Shown here: in pieces, positions 9,387 through 21,672 of the stretch | Numbering within the stretch: position 1 is the stretch's first letter | Layout: the number at the start of each line of letters is the position of its first letter | Program-made: the position numbers and the translations under genes | The notes under the pieces: model-generated | What the model was told of the DNA's origin: nothing | Databases searched by the model: none | The model's input: the letters and a program-made list of their open reading frames with translations, nothing else | DNA from: Chamaecrista fasciculata | Lineage: Eukaryota > Streptophyta > Magnoliopsida > Fabales > Fabaceae | Assembly: GCA_003254925.1 (NCBI GenBank) | Contig: QANZ01034935.1 | Coordinates: 31,635-95,634, forward strand | DNA length: 64,000 nt | Direction: 5' to 3'

Positions 9387-10951
9387 TCTGAAATGACAAG
9401 AATACCCCCCACCGCTAGTGAGAGCACATGACTTCTTGTTACATGGCAAACAGTTATTCGGTTAATGACTAATTAATTAATTAGAGCCCAGAAATTATGA
9501 TAGTAACGTTTTCATTTGGTAAGAGTGTCTTTTGAATTATTTTTTGTTTTTTGGTAAGAGTGTCTTTTGAATTTTGATTGTTGGTGGCTCCATGTACAGC
9601 AAAAGTGTGGCTTCAATTCCATAATTTACGTTCCCATTATTTATCCGGTCGCATGCAAGATGATAATCATGATACTTATTACATTAATTTAAATACATTA
9701 TTAATACATTTGTCAAGTGTGGGGCTTTCTATGTTGAGAATAAAGTGAATTCATCATTCAACTAATTAATTACTCAGTGATTTGTGGAAAAATATAATGT
9801 AGTCAGAGACGACTTTTGCTCCTTTCCTTCCAATTAAAATTCTAACTCAGTTCAAATTTCTGTGTTTTGGAGAGGTGACTGAGATTGCATTGTGAAATTT
9901 GAACCCAGACGACGTGCATATGGGACTGCACAGCTATATATATATATATATATATGGAATAAAAAAAAATATTTGAATTGAAGTCTTCTTGGTTTGCCAC
10001 CACACCAAATCCCAACCAGGATTAATTATTCTCGTGTGCATTAAATTTCCTGAACCAATTTAATTGCAGCGTATAGTTGATAGTTGATATCACTACCTGG
10101 AATTTTCGTTCCAACAATTAAGTCCCATGAAGCTTGAAGTCATAGTCACATGCATGCATATGATGATGAGATAATCAAATCCATCCTATAATCCCATTTT
10201 TTTTACATTACTAAAATCATTAAATAAAGGCCCGCATATTCAAAAACATGTGTAACATTGGCTTATACTATAAATTATACTCATTCATTTAAAGAATTGG
10301 GGGAAAAAGAATTATGAAGAATGTGTAATAAGAAGAATTGGAGAGAAATGGAAATGAAAGGTGATAGAATGATCCATTCATTTGGCCTATTTCATTATTT
10401 CTCTATGCCCACCGACAACACCCTCGCCGCACTTCTTACTCCTATCCTCTAATAACTTTTTTATTTCTATTTATTACTCTCACCTCCTTCATTTGCTTTT
10501 TCTAAAATAAAATAATATAATTAATTAATATTTTTTAAAAAAATATTGTATTTATTTGAAATTATAATAGATAAAAAAACATTTTTTTAGAACAAAAGTT
10601 TAGATGAGTTTAACCTCGGCGATTTGTTAAAATAAGAATATGTCTCCAGGCTCTATGAACGCTTACGGAGGTACTTATAAAATTGCCTACTAACAAAGTC
10701 CTCATATTGACAATGAGATTCAACTCCTTACCAACAAAATCAATATTTATATTTATTGGCAGATAAAAAATATTTTTAATGAAACCAATTGTTGTACGCT
10801 TTTTAAGTAATAATTTATTTAATTGATTTTAATATGGTATTACTAGTTTTGTGATCGAACTTTTTACTTTAGTCAAAATGAATGAAAAGCATTAAAATAA
10901 TTTCCTTTCATATTTTATACACGTTATTTAAGATAAAAAATAAATAAATAA
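9387..10951. other. Intergenic DNA, no gene recognised
   Basis: AT-rich. It holds a 24-bp direct repeat around a T-rich 11-mer at 9539-9549 and a (TA)n run near 9938-9955. Open frames are short and unlike known proteins. Confidence 0.55.
9539..9549 (-). mobile_element. T-rich 11-bp insertion between 24-bp direct repeats
   Basis: Perfect 24-bp direct repeats (9515-9538 and 9550-9573), sharing TTTGGTAAGAGTGTCTTTTG, flank an 11-base T-rich spacer. It resembles the other micro-insertions, but the spacer is too short to assign. Confidence 0.5.
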
Positions 10952-11471
10952 GGCTTAAGTACAATTTTGGTCCCCTAACTTTTGCAAAGGTCTCAATTTG
11001 GTCCCCTAACTTTTTTTGTTACAATTTTGGTCCCTTAACTTTCGTAGAGGTCTCAATTTGGTCCCCTAACTTTCGCAAAGGTCTCAATTTGGTCCCATAA
11101 CTTTTTTTGTTACAATTTTGGTCCCCTAACTCTTGAAAACGTCTCACTATTAGTCCAAAGTGCACTTCCAAGTCATGAAAACGTCTCTGCAAAATGGTCC
11201 TTTTTTAATCCACTTCACTCATATTTATCACGTCATCAACCAACTCAACCTTTAGATCGGCACTAACGGCAGATAATGGATGGAAAAAGTGCACTTGGGA
11301 CCAACAGTGAGACGCTTTCAAAAGTTAGGGGACCAAAATTGCAACAAAAAAAGTTAGGGGACCAAATTGAGATCTTTATGAAAGTTAGGGGACCAAAATT
11401 GCAACAAAAAAAGTTAGGGGACCAAATTGATACCTTTGCGAAAGTTAGGGGACCAAAATTACACTTAAACC
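10952..11471. repeat. Inverted-repeat element of TTTTGGTCCCCTAACTTT modules
   Basis: At least five near-identical units of about 35-45 bp in the left arm are mirrored by AAAGTTAGGGGACCAAAATT units in the right arm. The tips are GGCTTAAGTACAATTTTGG and its inverse. Frames at 11263-11559 and 11276-11476 only translate the repeat units and are not genes. Confidence 0.75.
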
Positions 11472-11609
11472 AATAAATAAAAGAGAGTAAGTGAGAAAGG
11501 AGGATGTGGTCAAAAAGGGTTGTCCCCATGTCAGAGTGCTTTATTATTTCCAACCGCAATCAACGGCCTCCGCCGAAAAAGATATCACCTCACAATCAAT
11601 CACATTATT

Positions 11610-11633
11610 AGGCTCCTTCTTACCAAAAAAAAA
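11610..11633 (+). mobile_element. Micro-insertion: TTACC-A tail between 12-bp direct repeats
   Basis: Twenty-four bases ending CTTCTTACC-A9 lie between copies of AATCACATTATT (11598-11609 and 11634-11645). Confidence 0.6.
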
Positions 11634-11880
11634 AATCACATTATTCATTTTTTTTTTTCTTGTAAGTTTTTCAGAGTCAGAAGTAATTTAAAAAGTGAAA
11701 GAAAAAAGAACTTGACACGTCACACATAAGTTAAGGAGACAAGTTGCCGCTGCTGAAAACGGGCTGTCGCAGGTCATTTTAAAAAGCGCGTATTTCACCG
11801 GCACCCGGTGCAACCCAAGCAGCCGGTAATTAAGTGCACGTAACTACTTATGTATGCAGCGAGTTTTCATAATGGAAAAT

Positions 11881-12365
11881 TTAAGAGAAAATACCTAAAT
11901 TGTAAGAAAATATGAATCAATCCCTGAATTTTATATATCATCTTCAAATTTTGGTCCTTAAATTGTTAAAAAATACAAATTAGTTCCTGAATTTTATATC
12001 AGTGTCAACTTTTTGGTCCATGAATTGTAAAAAAATAGGAATCAATCCTTGAATTTTACACTAAAGTCGAGCTTTCGATCCCTAAGTTGTTAACTATTGT
12101 GGATCTTTACACCACAATTAGGGATCAAAAGGTTGATAGTGGTGTAAAATTCAGGGACTAATTTGTATTTTTCTATAATTTAAGGACCAAAATGTTGATG
12201 GTGGTGTAAAATTCAAGGACTGATTTGTATTTTTCTACAATTCAGATACCAAAAAGTTGACGGTGGTGTAAAATTTAGGGACTGATTTGTATTTTTCTAC
12301 AATTCAGGGACTAAATCGTTGATTCAGTAACAATTCAAGGACCAAATAGTAAGTTTTCTCAAATT
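11881..12365. repeat. Inverted-repeat element of ATTTTGGTCC / GGACCAAA modules
   Basis: GAGAAAATACCTAAATTG at the left is inverted in the right tip AATAGTAAGTTTTCTC. Repeated AATCCCTGAATTTTA units at the left match TAAAATTCAGGGACT units at the right. Confidence 0.65.
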
Positions 12366-12880
12366 TAAAATGATGTTGCAAATAATTACTGTGTTGACCG
12401 TTGAGTTTTATTGAGTATGTAATATAATAAACATTGCCCTAAGACCAAATAGTAAGGTTTCTTTTGATTGATCTAGTGAGTTTTCAAAACATTAAAAATT
12501 ATATTTTAAATAAATTTTCATAGATTTTAAGATATGAGATGCTCTACTAATCAATTAAAAAGAACTTAAAAATATACCCTAAAGACACATGTTAAATAAA
12601 TTCATATAATAACGTGCAATGCGTTGCAATGCAACTAGGCAAAAGTTTTGGAGGAAGAGGAGTAGATGCTTCGTTTGATCAATTAGTTGGTCATTAATTC
12701 GTATAAGCTTTAATTTCTGTGTTGGTTGAAACCTTAACATTGGCCCCCAAAATAAGTCTTGACTTTTGGTTGGAAAATGCATGAGTGTGTTAGGCCACAC
12801 TCACTCTTTCTCTCTCATTCATCCCTCACTTCTCACTAGCTAGCTCGCTCACATTTTTATATTTGATTAATATTATAATA
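12366..12880. other. Intergenic DNA, no gene recognised
   Basis: No supported gene. A 73-codon minus frame (12579-12800) has no family resemblance. A CT-rich patch occurs near 12805-12845. Confidence 0.5.
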
Positions 12881-13326
12881 TAGGTCAAAGGTTCATTTTG
12901 GTCCTAAATGTTGGCAAAATGATTCATTTTGGTCACAAACTATTGCATTTGGTCTTATGTCTCTCGTATCTCATTTCAAGTTCAAAGATTTTGTTAAGAG
13001 GAACTCGTAATTCGTCGCATTCAAATTTGAAATGAGAAAGTTGTAATCAACTTTACTTATTTGACCATAAAACGAAAGGTCTATTTTTTAGGATTGATTT
13101 GGCCTCATTTGCTGACGACCCCAACTGGATAGAGAAAGTATTCTTCAAGATCAATACATATCTCTAAACTCGTCACATTTGAACTTGAAACAAGCCATAT
13201 TCAATAGTTGGGACCAAAATGAAATATTTTGCAAATATTTAGGATCAATTTGAACATTTTGAAACATAATAGACCAAAATGAATATTAGGACATACATTT
13301 AGGACCAAAATGACTCTTTAACCTAT
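12881..13326. repeat. Inverted-repeat element, sibling of 53977-54484
   Basis: The left tip TAGGTCAAAGGTTCATTTTG pairs with the right tip CAAAATGACTCTTTAACCTA. The interior, including GAACTCGTAATTCGTC and TAGACCTTTCGTTTTA-like blocks, matches the copy at 53977-54484 and a decayed third copy at 54848-55235. Confidence 0.7.
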
Positions 13327-14322
13327 AATAAATATATATATATATATATATATATGTGCTTTTCCTTAATTTCCACCACCTTAAATTGCCTCACATCTCA
13401 TAGGAACTCAGAGTTCAATTTTCAAATTCAAATTGCTCTGCCCAATTTTCAAATTAAAAACCCCACTAACGTACCAGCTTCACTAATCAAATGCGTTAAC
13501 TACGCACTTGCCATGCCGTACCTTTTGCAAACTGAAATTAATTTGTTTTTGCCAAGCAACAAATTCGGCCAATAAAGGTTTAAAATTTTGAATCCATTGA
13601 AACATGGCTTTCGTGTTTTACTTGGACACATAATTACATACATAACTATGGGACATTATCAAAACTTAGGTACTAATTAATTATCAGAATAATGTTCATT
13701 TAATGAGTAACTTGGTGCAGTTATACCTGAAACTCAGGTAAATGAAATGAAAAAGCCACATTTGAAGTCCCGAATATATATTTTATCAGTTCAAAAAAAA
13801 AAAAGGTCCCGAATATATATGCAGTAATACGAGTGGACCAGCCTATTGAGTGAGATAGGTGGTTGCTAGTTTGATACTCAACCAAAAAGGGAGAAAGAAT
13901 ATGACATGCATGCTTACACTCATTCACACTCATCTCTTTGGGGTATGCATGCAAATATCATAGGAAGTGGAAGAAGAACCAATTCCTTTCATCTATCCAA
14001 AATTAATGACACAGGCCATCATGCTTCGGGTTTTAATTTTGCAGTGACTATATGTACCCTACAACCTTATCATTGATTTATATATATATATTCACATTCA
14101 TTCACTTTTAATTTTGTAGCATGGTTATTTATTCCCCTTTATATTATTGAACATCATATGCTAGCTCTTCTCATTAATATTTTCTAAATTTTGGACAATT
14201 ATATATATATAGAGTATAGACTATAGTAAGAACTTGGGCTAATTAATAAGCAAAAATAAGAAGGGACCATGTTTTTCTATTGAGCAGGAAAAAAAAAAGT
14301 GACCGGCACGCATCAATATATA
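13327..14322. other. Intergenic DNA, no gene recognised
   Basis: Starts with an (AT)n run to about 13354. A 73-codon frame at 13354-13575 has no recognisable domain. The micro-insertion at 13782-13805 lies here. Confidence 0.5.
13782..13805 (+). mobile_element. Micro-insertion: CAGTTC-A tail between 15-bp direct repeats
   Basis: Twenty-four bases containing ATCAGTTC followed by A12 lie between perfect copies of GTCCCGAATATATAT (13767-13781 and 13806-13820). Confidence 0.7.
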
Positions 14323-14486
14323 CTAGTTGCTTTGCGTGCCCTAACGGGCACGCAAATATGTATGTAAAATAAATAAGGGACTAAATTGTTAACTTAGTAA
14401 AGAAAGATAGACCAAATAGTAAATTTTTTCTTATTTTTAATTTCATAGACTATAGTTTTAAACATGGACCACCAGAAAGGGGTGGA
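14323..14486 (-). mobile_element. Small Helitron-like element, copy 1
   Basis: On the minus strand the right-hand terminus reads hairpin GCGTGCCCGTTAGGGCACGC (14334-14353), seven bases, then CTAG followed by T. This is the layout of a Helitron 3' end. The body is nearly identical to 28688-28851. The 5' end (TCCACCCC on minus) is less certain because it is not preceded by A. Confidence 0.5.
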
Positions 14487-14781
14487 GCCATATAATATAA
14501 GATATATATTGAGAATTTGAGATGCATAATATATTTCGTGGTGGTTAATGGACTTGGTTCCATTTGTACAAATTTATGTGCCGAGGAGATCCCTATATAG
14601 TATAAATATATATATATATATATACTATATTATATGGCTTCACCTCTTTATAGTTGGTCAAAATTACTGAATTAAAAAAATAAAAAAGAAAAATAAATCA
14701 CCCACTTTCTTCTAGCTCATGTTCTCTCACCCCAAACAAGTTACTTTTGATTTTTATTAATATTTTAAACTCCATAAAAAA

Positions 14782-15458
14782 GGATAAATTACACTTTGGT
14801 ACTCTATGATGATTTGGTCATATTTCACTTTAGTACTCGGTGATTTAAAAAGTGACACTTTGGTACCCTGTGATATTCTCTTTTAACAAATTATTTTTAA
14901 ATAATTTTATATTTTACATACATATTTGCGTGTCCGTTGAGCACGCCAAGCCTCTAGTATAAATATATGCGCTTAACAAGTAGCTAGGCATGGGGATGCC
15001 CAGGAAACCTGAGGTCTCATAATAACCCTTTTATATCTTGAACATTTTTTTTTGTTAATTTTGAATGAAATTTGACACGTGATTTGCACGTGGGTTAACT
15101 AAAACTCAATTTTATCTAACATTTTGCTGCAATAATAAAGATCGAATGCATGCTTTTCGAAACTTAGTTCTGAATTCCCTCAAAACTTTCTCAACATCCG
15201 ACACCGAAATTGTTTAAAACCTTCGAAAAAAACATGTGTTTTCTTTTTATTGTGGCAAAATATTAGACAAATTTGAGTTCTAGTGAATCCACGTGTAAGT
15301 CACGTGCCAAATTTCGTCCAAAACTAACAGAAAAATTGTTCAAGAGTACCAAAAGGATAATGATGGAAACCTCAGGGTATCATAGTGTCTCGTTTTAAAC
15401 CACAAGACATTAAAATGAAATGAGGTCAAACTACAGGGTATCAAAGTGTAATTTATAC
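14782..15458. repeat. Inverted-repeat element of CACTTTGGTACCCTGTGAT modules
   Basis: The left arm AGGATAAATTACACTTTGGT is inverted in the right arm GTATCAAAGTGTAATTTAT. GGTACC/GGTATC modules recur. A Helitron-like 3' end lies inside (14928-14957). A decayed arm of the same family is near 62995-63100. Confidence 0.6.
14928..14957 (+). mobile_element. Helitron-like 3' terminus
   Basis: An imperfect hairpin GCGTGTCCGTTGAGCACGC (14928-14946) is followed by seven bases and CTAG, then T. It is a divergent relative, in opposite orientation, of the terminus at 14323. The body further left, ATTTTACATACATATTTGCG, also matches. Confidence 0.4.
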
Positions 15459-15756
15459 AAAATTAAAACAAGGAGAAAGGGAGAGAATAAGGTTTAAAAA
15501 TGGAAAGCATAAAGGGAAAAAAGAAAACTGCGTTGCATGCCTGAAATGAATGAAATGATTGGTAGTAGCTTTATTTGCTTCAAATTCTATTTTTCAATCC
15601 AAAGTAGGGCTTATTCCTCCCTGCATAGGAAATTTTAAAAAGAACTTTATTATCCATTAAAATTATTTTTTTGATAAAATAACTCTACTAGTAATTACAT
15701 GGTTTCTATTTCAGAAAAAAAATTATAATAATTACTTTGTTCAATTAAGTACAATC

Positions 15757-15777
15757 TTTCAGTTCAAAAAAAAAAAA
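15757..15777 (+). mobile_element. Micro-insertion: CAGTTC-A tail between 11-bp direct repeats
   Basis: TTTCAGTTC plus A12 lies between copies of TAAGTACAATC (15746-15756 and 15778-15788). The CAGTTC-A12 tail is the same as at 13782-13805. Confidence 0.65.
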
Positions 15778-16016
15778 TAAGTACAATCCAGCTCACTATT
15801 TCTTTCAATCAGTGAACTTCCACGAAACACTATGTAAGTATAACTTCCTCTTATCTAATAGTATATAGTACATACTAGCTAGTTGCAAATCATCTTAATT
15901 ACTTGTTCTCGTTTCATGAATAAATTAATCCTGACCATTTCTTTCTGTCTCTTGCAAAAATAAATAAATAAACCAACAAATAAAAATATGAATTCGATGG
16001 CTGTGTTTTTGACCTT

Positions 16017-16029
16017 TTTTTTTTATGGA
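16017..16029 (-). mobile_element. Possible micro-insertion between 11-bp direct repeats
   Basis: A T8ATGGA spacer lies between copies of TTTTTGACCTT (16006-16016 and 16030-16040). The repeats are low complexity, so chance or slippage is possible. Confidence 0.35.
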
Positions 16030-16559
16030 TTTTTGACCTTCTATTCTTGTTTGTATGGGAACAAAACGTTAAACTATTCTTTTTTTCTTTATTTATGGAT
16101 TTTTGACCTCCTATTCTTGACCTTTTAGTAATCATATGTTATTCTTATCAGGAAAATAACACCATTTAATTAGCACTTTATTCATTCCGATCGCTGTTTT
16201 GGGAGACAATATAATTGCCCGTCTTTATGAGAGAATAATTTTTCAAATAATTGTACCCATCCGCGTATTTATTGATTTCAAACTTTCACACAAGAAACGG
16301 GCTGTTTTGTTATAAACAATATAGTATAACAAAGTAAGTTGAGAGTTTCGATAGGGAAACTAAAATATATTGAATTCACAAAGATTCCAAATTTCCAATC
16401 ATGTGGAGCAAATTAGAATTGTGACTGTTTTCAAAATAAACAATACGGAATATAAGGAAAGCATAATCAATCTAGACAAATACGGTGCGTTGGCCAAATG
16501 GCTTTCCTCCCAAATTCCACGGCCACCATTATTTTTTTATATAAACTAAGAGTATTCAT

Positions 16560-16715
16560 CATCCAAAATATTGGCTAATTATTTCATCGTGTATCTTCCA
16601 CTTAAGGATAAACGGTTGGCTATAGAATGTTTTTCATACTTAAAAATGGGATTCGAACCCTTACAACTTAGTTAAGGGACTAAGTGAGAAACTACTAAAC
16701 TACAATCACGTGATT
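16560..16715 (-). mobile_element. tRNA-derived SINE-like sequence
   Basis: The minus strand has a perfect B-box-like GGTTCGAATCC (16649-16659), preceded about 35 bp upstream by a weak A-box-like TAGTTTAGTAGTT (16690-16702). This spacing is that of a RNA polymerase III promoter. It does not fold into a full tRNA cloverleaf that I can trace, so it is called SINE-like rather than a tRNA gene. Ends are not defined. Confidence 0.35.
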
Positions 16716-17227
16716 ACGGCCACCATTATTAATCTCTGCCATTTGATAATTGTTGATATATTATTTAATTTGGAATCTGGACCAGCTTGTACCATTAATA
16801 GTGCATGTTGGCCCATAATATCTCATTCAGACAAACTCTAGTATAAGCTGGTAATCTTGCTTTAGCACCATAGGATTTGTTTATAATTACCATAATGTGG
16901 ATATTGTCGTGATTGACTGAGGATGATTGACATGTCAAATCTGCACCCACTGATGAATGAGAAAGTTGTAGTTGTATATATATAAATCATGTATGTTGTC
17001 GCTTTTAATTAATTCTAAATAGTGAATATTAAATCTTGAAGCAGACGACAAAATATAGGAGTCATGGTGATTACTATGGATCTTTCCACTTTTGATTCTC
17101 TGTAATCTTGTAATCACTACTTTGTGAGTTTCCATTATTGGAGTGTGGTAGTAAAATTTATATATAATTAAATTAAAGTACTAACTCGCCAATTATGCAA
17201 GTGATTCATGTAATTAGTACCGATGAT
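16716..17227. other. Intergenic DNA, no gene recognised
   Basis: No supported gene; a 66-codon minus frame at 16935-17135 shows no domain. Confidence 0.5.
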
Positions 17228-17232
17228 CCACC

Positions 17233-17624
17233 TGTTGGGGATTTCTCACAATAATTTCGAGTCGCGTCTCTAGGACACTGTCCTGAAGAGATATTCCGGT
17301 ATCCCACTGATTAGAAACCGGCACTCTCACAGGATTAAACGAAATCTTCCTCAATGTCACACAAAGAGGGATACAGAATAGCAGAAGAAAGATTTTGAGA
17401 CTCTGATACAAAAGAGAGGCTGCTCATTATTTAGAAACTAGGGTTCTCATGCATATATAATAGGTCTAATAAAATATTTATTTAATTATAATAATTAATA
17501 AAATATTTATTAATTATAATAATAAATAAAATAATATAACAAAAATAACTTCAACCCTCATATCTCTTTTGTGTAGACAATGTGGACTTATTTTACACAC
17601 TCAATATTAGACTCAGGTCCAACA
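17233..17624 (-). repeat. 3' LTR of the copia element
   Basis: 392 bp; by eye it differs from the 5' LTR at only three positions (within CTCTAGGACAC, GTGTAGACAA and TGTGGACTT). Its minus-strand start is TGTTGGACCTGAGTC. Confidence 0.9.
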
Positions 17625-18178
17625 ATCCCCCACATGTGTAAAATAACGAACCACATTTCTCATGAGTCTCACCCATGGGCATAACCATTGTATCTAGTGT
17701 CTTTCCGACTATGAACTAGACCTAGACCAATAACACATAGTACACAGAGTAGTCAGTGAAGCCTGCTTCTATGAACCAACTACTCTTGTTGTATACTAGA
17801 GGCATTAAGAGTCAGATTATACCCCCACATTTCTGCTATTAACGACGTTTTTGCGCGTTACAACGGCCGTGCGCGTGCCTGTTTCATAATGAATGCTCTA
17901 GAGATTTCGCCAGAATCTCATAGGAGCGGCCCCACTCCACATTCATCGAGGTGATTTCAATAAAGTGTATCTGCACTTATACACGATCCCGTAGGAATAT
18001 GAAATCATTAAGTACCTATGTACAACCTCACCAAAAATGCAGTATAGCACTATCACACACCATAGGAAGGGATATTTTAATTTAGTGCTACCAGAATTAA
18101 CAGACGACTTGTTCTTCCCATTGAACCTTATTCATGGGATCACCAATCACAAAGGTTGGGTTGCCATCGTGGTTAATT

Positions 18179-20225
18179 TCAAGTTGGCTTAAATCCCATT
18201 CCCCTCGATGTTTCAAAAATATGTTTCCTCTCAAGAGGCTTCGTTAACGGATCCGCAAGATTCACACTTGATTTACATAATCAATTGAGATTACACCATC
18301 TTTTAGCAGCTGCCTCACAATATTATGTCTCAATTGAATATGTCTGTTTTTGCCATTAAAGGTCTTATTTTTAGCCGTAGCTATCGCTGATTGACTATCA
18401 CAGTGTAATGAAATGGATGGAATTGGTTTGTCACCTAATGGGTTATTTGCTAAGAAGTTTCCCAACCACTCAGCCTCAGTTCCAGCCAACTCCAAAGCAA
18501 CAAACTCAAAATCCCTTAAGGATTTAGTTATAGAGCTTTGCTTGGCTGACATCCATGTGACAACACCACCACCAAACATAAACACATAGCCATTAGTGGA
18601 TTTGTCTCATCTGAATCTGAAATCCAGTTAACATCGCCGTATCCTTCTAATACAGCGGGAAATCCACTATATAGTATACCATAGTTTATGGCACCTCTCA
18701 AATATTTTAATTTTACCAAGGCCTCCCAACATTCATTGTTTGGACAATGAGTATATCTGCTCAATCTACACATAGCATAAGCTATGTCAGGCCTGGTATA
18801 ATTCATTAAATACAACAGACTCTCAATAATCTGTGCATATTTAGATTGAGCCACAAGATCTCCTCTATTTTTCTTTAATTGCACACTAGAATCATAAGAA
18901 GTACTCACAGGAGATCTATCATATTGTTCAAACTTTCTCAAAATCTTCTCAATATGAAGTTCTTGAGAAAGTAAGATACAATTTCCATTCCTTATGATTT
19001 TAACACCAAAAATCAGTTTTGCTTCACCCATATTTTTCATATAAAAATTAGAAGCAAGAAAAGATTTTATTTCAAGTATAATACACATACTTGTACCACA
19101 AATTAACATGTCATCCACATACAAGCATATAATAACACAATCATCATTTACAACTTTATTGTAAACACATCTTTCAACAGAAGAGAAATTACCACTCAAC
19201 AAAACTTGTTCAAGTTTCTCATGTCATTGTTTTGGTGCTTGTTTCAAACTATACAATGACTTCACTGATTTACATACTTTATTCTCTTGACCAGGAACAT
19301 TAAACCCTTCAGGTTGTATCAAATATATTTCTTCATCTAAATCACCATTTAGATAAAACAGTTTTCACATTCATTTAATGAATAGAAAGATTGTGAATTG
19401 ATGCTAAAGCAATCAAAATTCGCACAGAAAAAATTCTGGTCACAAGAGAAAAGTATCAAAATAATCAATATTTTCTTTTGTATATAGCCTTTAGCTACCA
19501 ACCTCGCTTTATATTTATTTATGAAACCATAGGAAAAAGTTTCCTTTCAAAAACTTATTTACAACCAATTGGTTTTGTTCATTGAGGCAAATCAACTAAT
19601 ACTCATGTTTTATTCTTATTTAAAGAACCAATCTCAGCTTTAAAAGCTTCTTTCCATTTATCAACATCATGAGAAGAAAAAACTTCATAAAAAATTTTTA
19701 GACTCATCTTCAACTAGAAAAGTATGAAAGTCATCTCCAAAAGATTTTTCTTTTCTATCCCTTTTGCTTCTTCTCAAATTTTCATTCAAAACATCATTTT
19801 TTGAAAAGGAAGACGAAGCAAAAGAGGTCTCAAAATTTCTAGGAAAATGCTCAACTATCAAAGGAAAAATATTTTCAAAAAATTTGCATCACTTGTCTCA
19901 ATAATTGTGTTTTGATTCAAAACACCACTTCTTAAAATTAAGAATCTATATGCACCACTATTTTAAGCATAACCAATAAAAACACAGTCAACAGTTTTAG
20001 AACCCAATTTTCTCTTTTAGAATTAGGTAATAAAACTTTAATAAGACACCCCCACAGTTTCAAATATTTCAAATTTGCTACAAAACTTTCCATACTAAAA
20101 GGTGTCTTATCAGTCTTCGTACGAAGAATTCTATTTTGTAGAGAACAAACATATAACAAAACTTCACCCCATAAATTATTATAAGCACCAGAACTAACAA
20201 GCAAAACACTCATCAATTCTTTCAA
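18179..20225 (-). pseudogene. Decayed copia pol (integrase, RT, RNase H)
   Basis: Minus-strand fragments in copia order. 20225-19938 is the integrase C-terminal region (LVSSGAYNNLWGEVLLY, YLKLWGC, NSKRENW). 19202-18528 is the reverse transcriptase, with the catalytic CLYVDDM motif, a FYMKNMGEAKLIFGVKI stretch and RPDIAYA. 18585-18262 is RNase H (TWMSAKQSSITKS, LHCDSQSAIA, KNRHIQLRHN). The C-terminal tail LADPLTKPLERKHIF...GFKPT ends at the stop at 18179. The tail and the RNase H are out of frame by a small indel near 18268. Further frame changes separate RT from RNase H and integrase from RT. The region 19203-19937 is fragmented. No functional polyprotein can be made. Confidence 0.85.
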
Positions 20226-21315
20226 AATAAATAATTTATAGGATACAATTTTTGCACATTAAAAATGAACTTGCCAAAAACCATAAATGACAGGTACAAA
20301 CTCATCTGTAATGTTTATTCATTCTATCATAAAAATACAATAATATAACAAACAAATAACCAAATGACTGAGTTAATTGATATTTTATCAACACTCAAAA
20401 TATACAGATCTTGATTACAATAACCATTTCCCACAAATATTATTCTTTGTCATTATAATCTTATAAGATTTAAATGACACTTTAATCCCAGCTTTCACTA
20501 ATAGAGCAAAAGAAATTAAATTTGCTCTCACAGTGGATATATACAAAACATCATTTAGTTGCAAACTCTTTTCCGTTGTGAGCTTAATCACAACTTTTCA
20601 TTTTCCTAGAACCTTGGTAGTTCCGGAATTAAAAAGATAGATTTTATCATCCCCTTCTTCAAAGGAGGAATGCAATTTGTTCTTTATTAGAACAAATGTG
20701 CTTTGTAACACCATAATCTATCACTCATTTTTCCATCTCAGATATGAACAAAAAATCAAAGAGCATTGCAATAGTAATTTTATTTGATTTAAGAGGGTTA
20801 TACACTTTTGATAATTTTCCCTAGCTCTCATTAAATATTGCAATTTATGATGTTCCGTTGATCACACATATAATAATTATTTCAACATTACATTGGGATT
20901 AGATTCAATGGATTTATAATCACATTACACACAATTTTTATAAGCAAAAATTAATTCTATTATTTATTTCCCTAATGACGCCACATTTACTAGTTCTGCC
21001 AATTTATATTATAAATATATTAACGTACCTCTTGTAGAATTTAATTTCACATCCAGCAAATTGACCAACGCCTCTATCGATCAAGATATATTTTAAGCCA
21101 TCAAAAACTTCACCTTTTACTTTGTTGGCTCTCATTCACCACCACATGCCTCCTTTAGCCTTATATCTTAATTGCTCCAGCCTCCAAGTGCTTCCCTTTC
21201 CACGCACCAATCTGCTTTGTACACACTACACACCAATCGATAATCGAACCATGTACCTCGTCTGATTCTTGCCCTTCTTGCCCTTTGCTTTTCTCCTACC
21301 TTATCCCTTGGGAGT

Positions 21316-21501
21316 TGGGACTCCAAGCTCTCCGAAATTGCATCTCAATTCAACGTCAGCGTCTCCAACATCCTCGCCGCGAACTCCGTCATCTTCCCGA
21401 TCCGACGACAAACCCTAGCTGATTAAATCCTGCTGTCGCAATCCACCGTCAAGATCCCAATCTCCTGCGATTGTGATTTCGGAACACTTGCCCGCGTGAT
21501 T
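21316..21501 (+). pseudogene. LysM-domain-like gene fragment inside the copia element
   Basis: The plus strand, opposite to the element, encodes WDSKLSEIASQFNVSVSNIL followed by AANSV, a good match to the plant LysM pattern (GDTW.S.A..FNVSVS.ILAAN). An in-frame TAA follows at 21424, and then STVKIPISCDCDFGTLAR, resembling the P-I-CDC inter-LysM linker of LysM receptor-like proteins. It is GC-richer than the rest of the element. I infer a captured fragment of a LysM receptor or GPI-anchored LYM-type gene, now broken. No kinase part is present. Confidence 0.45.
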
Positions 21502-21672
21502 GTCTTGTACTCGTCACTCGTATTTGTTCAATCAGAGACGCGTATTTGTTCACTCGTATTTTCTCTGCATTTTCAGATTCGCCAATCAACAGGATTTGTT
21601 CAATCGGCGAAGCACGGAGAAGAAGACTACACGGTATCACATAAAGAATTTGGATATGGTATCTCTTCAGAT

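Larger units (their letters stand above)
15459..16559. other. Intergenic DNA, no gene recognised
   Basis: AT-rich, without a supported gene. It includes micro-insertions at 15757-15777 and 16017-16029. A 25-bp segment with ATGGATTTTTGACC is repeated at 16025-16049 and 16095-16119. Confidence 0.5.

Noticed and set aside
10952-11471. Regularly spaced near-identical units resembling a CRISPR array
   Set aside because: Spacers are not unique, units are mirrored in the second arm, and this is a plant nuclear genome.
11263-11559. Apparently repetitive 66- and 98-residue proteins
   Set aside because: They are translations of the GGTCCCCTAACTTT inverted-repeat units on both strands; no start context or homology.
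20000-21640. A full copia gag and protease expected between integrase and the 5' LTR
   Set aside because: I looked for a gag core, a zinc knuckle and a protease active site on the minus strand and found none that I could support.
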